In this document: piece by piece, positions 58,569 to 64,000 of the stretch
Position numbering within the stretch: position 1 is the stretch's first letter
Layout: each line of letters opens with the position of its first letter
Assembly (NCBI GenBank): GCA_028715605.1
Contig: JAQURM010000001.1
Location: 508,414 to 572,413 of the forward strand
DNA: 64,000 nt
Direction: 5' to 3'
Source of the DNA: Desulfovibrionales bacterium
GTDB taxonomy: Bacteria; Desulfobacterota; QYQD01
Program-made: the position numbers and the translations under genes
Notes under the pieces: generated by a model
The model's input: the letters and a program-made list of their open reading frames with translations, nothing else
What the model was told of the DNA's origin: nothing
Databases searched by the model: none

Positions 58569-59891
58569 TCACTTCGCATTTTTTATTGCGCCATGGCCTA
58601 TTACATCGCCTGCGCGCGTACCTTGGGAATGGTCTGTAGTTGGTAAATAGATGGTAAAACTGGTTCCTTTGCCTGTTGTACTGTTAACCTCAATCATACC
58701 TCCGTGCGCCCGAACGATATTGTTCACTATGGCCAATCCCAGGCCACTGCCGCCCTCTTTTGTGGTGAAAAATGGGTTGAATATCTTCTCCAGGTGTGCG
58801 GCCGCGATTCCTGTGCCGGTATCGGCAAACCGTATGGCCACCCCTTCTTTTCCCTTTCTAATTCCCGTTGAACCCTTACGCCTGGGGTTATCTTTTTCAT
58901 CTCTGGTCTCAATAACAAGATTGCCCCCGGCCGGCATGGCCTGGATGGCATTGAGCATAAGGTTGAGCGCCACCTGCTTCAGCAACTCACGATCCCCCAT
59001 GATCCATGGCCGGCGGGCATGGTACTTTTTAATAATCTCCAGCGGGTTTGCCCGGGGCAGGAGGCCGATAAAATTTGCCGCTTCATCGAGCCATGCGGCC
59101 ACCGGGATTTTCTGCAGCCTCGGCTTTGGCGACTGAGTAAAGATCAGGTAATTAGCCAGTAGATTGTCCAGGCTGCGCACCGCTTGAATAATATGTCCTG
59201 CTATCCGATGGTTTTCGACATCACCGGCCAATTCTCTCTGCAAGATGGAAGCAAAAATCTCTATGCTGCCAAGCGGGTTACGCACCTCGCTAACCATCTT
59301 GGCGGTCAAATCACACATGGCAATGAGGCGGCTATTACGTTCCGCCTGATCTTCCAGCCTCTTCCACCTGGTAATATCCTGCAGGATGGCAATACAACCG
59401 GTCTCCTCAACGGCAGCGCCGCCCTTTAAAGGGGTCAGGGTGTACAAGACAGAAACAAAATCACTTCCGTGCCTGAACCTGAGCACACGCTCTTCTCCAT
59501 ATCCTAATGCCTTTACTTCTTTCACAGTGCAATCTTCCAGCAGGGAGTGTTTACTCAGGATCCGGTAAAAATTTCTCCCCTTATACCGGCTGAAGTTGAT
59601 GCCTGTAATGGCGCAGGCGGCGCTATTCCATGCCGCTATTTTCTCCCCTTTATTCAATACCACAATGCCGGGTTGCAGGCTCTCCAGGATATGGTGAAGG
59701 AAGTCCCGGACCTTCTTGTTTTCAGCCAGGCTGGCCGCCAGTTTTCTGTTTTTAGACTCAAGCTCAAGGTCCAATTCCTTTATTTTAGACTCAAGCTGAA
59801 CGAAAGACTTTTGTAAGTCCATGGCAGCATGATTAAAAGCGGTAAACGCCTTGCCAAGCAGTCTCAATTGTGCTGATTCGGGCACGGTCAT
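58569..59891 (-). CDS. FlrB/FleS-like sensor kinase lacking the phospho-acceptor histidine
   Basis: 440 residues from ATG 59891, behind TAAGGTG. No membrane segment; a coiled coil (~25-65) and a PAS domain (~75-180) come first. The dimerisation helix has AKMVSEVRNPLGSIEIF where histidine kinases have A-H-E-x-R-N-P-L: the phospho-acceptor His is replaced by Ser (codon AGC, plus-strand bases 59289-59291). The ATPase domain is intact (NLMLNAIQAMP, FADTGTGI, FFTTKEGGSGLGLAIV). Its partner regulator is directly downstream. Either another residue is used, or the protein acts without phosphorylation as an allosteric partner. Confidence 0.88.
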   Translation of the reverse strand: MTVPESAQLRLLGKAFTAFNHAAMDLQKSFVQLESKIKELDLELESKNRKLAASLAENKKVRDFLHHILESLQPGIVVLNKGEKIAAWNSAACAITGINFSRYKGRNFYRILSKHSLLEDCTVKEVKALGYGEERVLRFRHGSDFVSVLYTLTPLKGGAAVEETGCIAILQDITRWKRLEDQAERNSRLIAMCDLTAKMVSEVRNPLGSIEIFASILQRELAGDVENHRIAGHIIQAVRSLDNLLANYLIFTQSPKPRLQKIPVAAWLDEAANFIGLLPRANPLEIIKKYHARRPWIMGDRELLKQVALNLMLNAIQAMPAGGNLVIETRDEKDNPRRKGSTGIRKGKEGVAIRFADTGTGIAAAHLEKIFNPFFTTKEGGSGLGLAIVNNIVRAHGGMIEVNSTTGKGTSFTIYLPTTDHSQGTRAGDVIGHGAIKNAK

Positions 59892-59896
59892 TAGAA

Positions 59897-61918
59897 TCAC
59901 CTTACCGAACTAAGTCTGATTCCCTGTAATCTGCCCTGGGCTACCTTTTTCCAGAATTCATCACCGGTTTTAGCAATAGCCGTAAGCTCGACCTCGGCCT
60001 CGGCCATCTTCCCCAGGGCCTCATAACAACCGGCCAACTTGTAGTGAATCCCGTGTCTTTTTTCCGGCGGCACGGCAAGCGCCAGCGCCGCCAGGTAATC
60101 CTTTATGGCCGCCTCGAATTGTCTTTTCTCCTTTTGCCTGTCTCCCAGATCAACCCACAGTTCGGCAATCCGGGTCTTCAACGAGCCGCTATCGTCTTTT
60201 TCACCCAGCAACGGGGTAAGCATATTCAGTATGTTACGTGTTTGTGCCTCTGCGCCGGTGCGCTGTGTACAGTAGGCCCAGCTATACAGCAAAGAAGGGT
60301 TCATATATTTCTCCGGGTCCTTTTTAACCAGCCCGGCAAAGTAATGCGCCCCCTCTCGCCATTCACCGGCCAGGACATAGTTTTGTCCCATGTTACCCGA
60401 TGCTTTTTCTAAAATAGATTCGTTGCCGGGGCTGGAGATCAAGCGCTTCAGCAGTATGCCGGCCGTACGATAATCGCTCTTTCTTTGCGCAGTGTCCGCC
60501 CAATCCAGCAGGACCCGCTGACCTTCCTCTCCCTTGACGCCCAGTTTATTGGCCTGGTAATAAAAATGAGCGGCAGAATCATAAACACCCAGCTCCCGAA
60601 AGGCGCCGGCTAAATAATAGAAAAAAGCGCCGTCCTTTAGCCCGGTTATTATTTTATCGTTCTTACGATAGGCATTAATGATCTCTACATATTGCCGGCG
60701 GGAAAGAAGGTCTCTGGCCTGACTGGAAAGCGTTTCCTGGCCTACATCCAGGACGAAAGCCAGATATGCAGACTGAGGGTATGTTTTTATGAAATGTCGC
60801 ACCAAGCTTATACTCTCTGCCGTATTTCCGGCCTCATAGTACCTTAATGCCAGCCGGGCCATGGCCTCTTCCGCTGACGGGTATTTCCGGGGTTTTTCGA
60901 TCAGATTAAGATAAGGACGGGTATCAAACGACACCTTCCCCCCTTGAATTGTTTTATCCGGCCATTTTATCCGTTCGATCAGCCGGTAGCGGGCCAGGAC
61001 GGCGCCCTCACTCTGGGGATAGAAGTTGGTCAAAAAGGTATAAAGCTTTATGGCTTCCTGGATTTTACCTTCTATTTCATAGGCCTCGGCTATCTTATAA
61101 ATGGCCAGATCGTCTTTATCATCATGCGGGGTTATATTTATATAACGGAGGAAATCGGCACGGGCCGGGGCGTACTGTCCGGCTGCCGTTTCAACCTCTC
61201 CCCTGAAAAATAAAACCAGCGGCCAGCGCTGATGGGCATCAGGCCAAAACTTCAGTAGCTTCTCCAAATTCTGTGACGCCTGTTCATAAGACTTTCTGTG
61301 GATATAGACCTCGATTAGTCCTAAATATGCCTCGCCTATTATCTTGCTCTGAGGGAATTTTGATATAACTTCCTGGAACTCTCCTTCAGCCTTGTCCAAC
61401 TGCCGGGCTGAGAGGCATAATTTCCCCTGGTAAAAATGGGCATAAGGGATATAGGGCGTGTTCTTATAGTTTTTGCCGACCAGGTTGAAATAAGCTGATG
61501 CCTCATAATCATAACCCATTTTCTGATAAAGCAGGCCTAGTTGGAGATAGGCCCTGGGGACCTCGGCAGAGGACGGATACTTGTGTATAGCCGTCTGGTA
61601 AGCTTCGATGATAGAACTAAAATGGGAAGCCAGGCTCGGTCTATACTTGTAGAAATAGCAGTCTGCGAGGAGAAAATAAGCCTTTTCTGCCAAATTGCCG
61701 TATTCGCCGGTCTCAATAACCTTCTCATAAGCGGATATGGCCTCATCATAGTGGCCTTGCTGAAAATTGATCGCTGCCTTTTCCCAAATCGCCGTCAGAT
61801 GTGACGGGACTTTTTCTTTTTCCTGGGCGTGGGCCTGTCCGACAGGCCCACCGGCTATGGATACCCAGGCCGCCAGAAGAAAAACAAAAATCGATCTATT
61901 TACCCTTCCGGGTCTCAT
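59897..61918 (-). CDS. Periplasmic tetratricopeptide-repeat protein
   Basis: 673 residues with a signal peptide (MRPGRVNRSIFVFLLAAWVS onward, cleavage near QAHA-QE). More than ten TPR-like helical pairs are visible (AAINFQQGHYDEAISAYEKV, AYFLLADCYFYKYRPSLASH, AEGEFQEVISKFPQSKIIGE and others to AIKDYLAALALAV). It should be a protein-binding scaffold in the periplasm. Its gene ends six bases before the kinase start and shares the sigma-54 promoter at 62019-62034, so the protein is probably part of the flagellar checkpoint, possibly monitoring assembly and informing the kinase. That role is inference. Confidence 0.83.
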   Translation of the reverse strand: MRPGRVNRSIFVFLLAAWVSIAGGPVGQAHAQEKEKVPSHLTAIWEKAAINFQQGHYDEAISAYEKVIETGEYGNLAEKAYFLLADCYFYKYRPSLASHFSSIIEAYQTAIHKYPSSAEVPRAYLQLGLLYQKMGYDYEASAYFNLVGKNYKNTPYIPYAHFYQGKLCLSARQLDKAEGEFQEVISKFPQSKIIGEAYLGLIEVYIHRKSYEQASQNLEKLLKFWPDAHQRWPLVLFFRGEVETAAGQYAPARADFLRYINITPHDDKDDLAIYKIAEAYEIEGKIQEAIKLYTFLTNFYPQSEGAVLARYRLIERIKWPDKTIQGGKVSFDTRPYLNLIEKPRKYPSAEEAMARLALRYYEAGNTAESISLVRHFIKTYPQSAYLAFVLDVGQETLSSQARDLLSRRQYVEIINAYRKNDKIITGLKDGAFFYYLAGAFRELGVYDSAAHFYYQANKLGVKGEEGQRVLLDWADTAQRKSDYRTAGILLKRLISSPGNESILEKASGNMGQNYVLAGEWREGAHYFAGLVKKDPEKYMNPSLLYSWAYCTQRTGAEAQTRNILNMLTPLLGEKDDSGSLKTRIAELWVDLGDRQKEKRQFEAAIKDYLAALALAVPPEKRHGIHYKLAGCYEALGKMAEAEVELTAIAKTGDEFWKKVAQGRLQGIRLSSVR

Positions 61919-61949
61919 ACATACTCTCAGCTCTCTAAAAACTAAATGG

Positions 61950-61988
61950 TTTTCATCCGGAATTTTTGGGTTTCCAGATGAACACTAA
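61950..61988. repeat. Imperfect inverted repeat (TTTTCATCCGGAA type)
   Basis: GGTTTTCATCCGGAATTTTT is mirrored by GGGTTTCCAGATGAACAC. The same TTCATCCGGAA core lies near 20549 and 63599. It is in the leader of the TPR gene. Confidence 0.6.
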
Positions 61989-62018
61989 ATAGACTCGACA
62001 CCCTCTGCCAAAGGAGAA

Positions 62019-62034
62019 AGCAAGGAGTATGCCA
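62019..62034 (-). promoter_or_regulatory. Sigma-54 promoter of the TPR-kinase-regulator operon
   Basis: On the minus strand TGGCAT-actcc-TTGCT, a near-perfect match to TGGCAC-N5-TTGCW with GG and GC ten bases apart. It precedes the TPR gene start (61918) by about 100 bases. The activator gene at 62164-63570 is directly upstream and may drive it. Confidence 0.85.
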
Positions 62035-62163
62035 CAGGTGGTCAAGACAGAACTTAGTTCTTATATACAAATAGTTACGTATGCAGGGATTATCAGTCGC
62101 CCACCCTCAGTGGGTAAGGCAAGGGGAGGTTAAGGCCTATATGGTCAAATTTTTGACAAATGC

Positions 62164-63570
62164 TTAATTATCCATGGGATTGGCAGGCTTCATTAGTTTT
62201 TGCTTTTTCATCTTCTCAATAAGGGTCGTCCGGTTGAGATTGAGCAATTGTGCGGCCTTGTTTTTTACCCAACCGGCCTTGTCTAATGCCTGCAGGATCA
62301 GATTCCTTTCAAACTCGTTAACGGCGGCATGCAGGTAAAGGCCCTCTTCAGGAAGGGCATTATGTTGGTGTGGTTGGGCGGTATCCTTCTTGCGATGGGC
62401 CAGCAATCTTTCCGGCAAGTCGCGTACGGTGATCTTATCATCATTAGCCAGTATGATCAGCCGTTCGATCATGTTTTCCAGCTCTCGGACATTACCCGGC
62501 CATTCATAAAACATGAAACATTGCATGACCTCTTTAGAAATAGATTTTATATTTTTCTTCTTACTCTTGTTAAATTTTTCCAGGAAATGATGCACCAGAA
62601 GAGGAATATCACCGGCGCGTTCTCTCAACGGCGGGACATGGATAGGGATAACATTAAGCCGATAATAAAGATCTTCCCTGAATCGCCCGGTTTCCACGGC
62701 CTCTTCCAGATTTTTATTGGTGGCGGCGATGACCCGGATATCTGTTTTAATGGTTTTGGTCCCTCCGATACGTTCAAACTGGTGGCCTTGCAGGATGCGT
62801 AAGATTTTTACCTGGAGGTTGGGGCTCATATCGCCTATTTCGTCCAAGAAAATAGTCCCGTTATGGGCCAGTTCAAAGCGTCCGATACGCGTGCGAATGG
62901 CATGTGTAAAAGCGCCTTTTTCATGGCCGAATAACTCGCTTTCCAGCAGCTCTTCCGGAATAGCGCCGCAGTTGACCGGGATAAACGGCTTATCCCGGCG
63001 ATCGCTTTGATAGTGGATGGCATGCGCGATCAATTCTTTCCCGGTCCCGCTCTCTCCCATTATCAAGACCGTGCTATCCGTCTGGGCTACCTTATCAATA
63101 AGGCGGAAAACTTCGCAGATATTTTCACTGTCTCCAACGATATTTTCGTAAGCGTATCTGGCATTAACTTGTTTTTTTAGAGTGGTATTTTCCCGCTTTA
63201 AGTCCCGGTAATTGAGAGCTCTTTCAATAACCACCTGTATTTCTTCCGATTTGACCGGCTTGGTCAGATAATCAAAGGCGCCTAATCGAATGGCCTCAAC
63301 CGCGTTTTTGATAGTGCCGTAACCGGTGATGATAATACACATAGACTCCGGTGAATTTTCGGTAATATATTTCAGCAGTTCCATGCCATCCTTTTTGGGC
63401 ATAGCCAGATCTGTCAAAATTATGTCATAAAATTTGTCATTAATCTTATCGACGGCTATTGCTCCGTCAGACGCGGTATCCACGGTATAACCGTTAGACT
63501 GCAAAATTTCAGCAATGCCGCTTAAAACAGCCGGGGAATCATCTACAACGAGAATCGTCTCATTTCCCAT
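62164..63570 (-). CDS. Sigma-54-dependent response regulator, candidate activator of the flagellar regulatory operon
   Basis: 468 residues. The receiver domain has Asp54 in DIILTDLAMPKKDG. The AAA+ domain has GESGTGKELIAHAIH and, at the sigma-54 contact loop, GAFTHAIRTRIGRFEL, with His in place of the second Gly of GAFTGA. The C-terminal Fis-like helix-turn-helix is NKAAQLLNLNRTTLIEKMKK. No kinase gene is next to it, and it lies immediately upstream of a strong sigma-54 promoter. By order it could be the master (FlrA-like) activator of a sigma-54 cascade, though classical FlrA lacks a phosphorylatable receiver. Another NtrC-type role is possible. Confidence 0.88.
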   Translation of the reverse strand: MGNETILVVDDSPAVLSGIAEILQSNGYTVDTASDGAIAVDKINDKFYDIILTDLAMPKKDGMELLKYITENSPESMCIIITGYGTIKNAVEAIRLGAFDYLTKPVKSEEIQVVIERALNYRDLKRENTTLKKQVNARYAYENIVGDSENICEVFRLIDKVAQTDSTVLIMGESGTGKELIAHAIHYQSDRRDKPFIPVNCGAIPEELLESELFGHEKGAFTHAIRTRIGRFELAHNGTIFLDEIGDMSPNLQVKILRILQGHQFERIGGTKTIKTDIRVIAATNKNLEEAVETGRFREDLYYRLNVIPIHVPPLRERAGDIPLLVHHFLEKFNKSKKKNIKSISKEVMQCFMFYEWPGNVRELENMIERLIILANDDKITVRDLPERLLAHRKKDTAQPHQHNALPEEGLYLHAAVNEFERNLILQALDKAGWVKNKAAQLLNLNRTTLIEKMKKQKLMKPANPMDN

Positions 63571-64000
63571 AATTAACCCTCTTTTTACAATTAGTGTTCA
63601 TCCGGAAACTAATTAACCGTCAAAATTGCTTATACTCGTCAACCCGCCTGATTTAACCAGCCGGGCTAAGGAGTTATATATCAAGCGGTTAGCGGGTGTC
63701 AATTATTTTATCATTCATTGTGGAAAATTATATAATAAATACCCTAATTGTCATTGAGTGTCAATTATCCGTACATATTCCTGATCCACCATCAAGACAT
63801 CATCTGCGGCGTTGTCTTCGCTCGCTCCTCCTTGCGGCGTATTGCTCCATACGCCTCAGTCGTCGCTCCTCGACGCCTTGCATCTAATATCTTGCTGGTG
63901 ATCAGGAATACCCTCAACCTGCTGATGTTAATCTTGATAGCCAAACTAGAGGTGGATTTGGGCATAACATAACGACGGAATATAGACCGTGAGCATCTTT
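63571..64000. other. Noncoding end of the window
   Basis: Contains a TTCATCCGGAAAC repeat piece (63599-63611), an A/T-rich stretch (63690-63770) and the palindromic element 63776-63910. Small open frames here fall inside the repeat and are not supported as genes. The sequence after 63910 shows nothing recognisable. Confidence 0.55.
63776..63910. repeat. 135-base element with terminal inverted repeats (MITE-like)
   Basis: The ends TATTCCTGAT (63776-63785) and ATCAGGAATA (63901-63910) are perfect inverted copies, extended by CACCATCAAGACATC versus AATATCTTGCTGGTG. The core is G/C-rich with GCGGCGT and CGACGCC runs. There is no coding capacity, which suits a non-autonomous mobile or structural repeat unit. 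Confidence 0.75.

Noticed and set aside
1..64000. CRISPR array, tRNA or rRNA genes, prophage or complete insertion sequence
   Set aside because: No regularly spaced repeats, cloverleaf-type sequence, rRNA segments, phage structural genes or transposase were found on reading the gaps.

Overview
The window looks like a chromosome segment of a Gram-negative, motile anaerobe, most likely a member of the Desulfobacterota (former Deltaproteobacteria). The signs are outer-membrane and LPS genes (FadL-type and Fap-type barrels, an LpxL-type acyltransferase, kdsB), NifX-family proteins next to ferredoxin-MinD ATPases and a DUF134 regulator, many sigma-54 activators, selB, and numerous small dispersed intergenic repeats. 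No tRNA, rRNA, CRISPR array, prophage or transposase was recognised.

Region 1 (1-5505) starts with the end of a sigma-54 activator. It is followed by a sigma-54 promoter of near-consensus form and a six-gene secretion operon: two proteins with three NQS-x-G-x2-NNQ repeats each, a periplasmic C39-type peptidase, two small secreted proteins with a DEEL-x2-V-x-G type motif, and an outer-membrane barrel. This has the architecture of a Fap functional-amyloid operon, in divergent form. It is the strongest candidate here for an undescribed variant of a known system.

Region 2 (5506-15315) carries a minus-strand housekeeping group (NlpC/P60 peptidase, dGTPase, TSUP permease, thymidylate-synthase-like enzyme, HI0933 flavoprotein, RlmN). 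A plus-strand trio (iron alcohol dehydrogenase, sugar aminotransferase, KdsB) matches the Kdo8N pathway (kdnB-kdnA-kdsB) and predicts an 8-amino-Kdo LPS core. The flavoprotein has a dispersed C/G-rich repeat inserted in frame.

Region 3 (15316-29441) holds a Cys-rich hypothetical protein, a B12 radical-SAM enzyme, a large hybrid histidine kinase, an LpxL-like acyltransferase overlapping an enolase-superfamily epimerase, FadL, an M23 peptidase plus bactofilin pair, a UspA protein, PgeF and PyrK-PyrD.

Region 4 (29489-38610) is a metal or iron-sulfur module. It contains a DUF134 regulator with a promoter and a palindromic operator, NifX-like proteins (one with a cationic Gly/Met/Arg tail resembling the iron-sulfur storage protein IssA), two ferredoxin-MinD ATPases, a cation-diffusion-facilitator fused to a NifX domain, CGGC and metallo-beta-lactamase-fold proteins, a SPASM radical-SAM protein and a small Cys protein. 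An aminotransferase follows.

Region 5 (38672-45094) contains an orphan mannose-type EIIA, a decayed ZIP transporter, carB behind a consensus sigma-70 promoter, and selB.

Region 6 (45184-64000, minus strand) is a flagellar basal-body and hook operon (flgBC-fliEFGHIJ-motE-fliK-flgDE) behind a sigma-54 promoter. Upstream lie an FlrC-like activator, an FlrB-like kinase that lacks the phospho-acceptor histidine, a TPR protein behind a second sigma-54 promoter, and another sigma-54 activator. Repeats lie between several of the flagellar genes.
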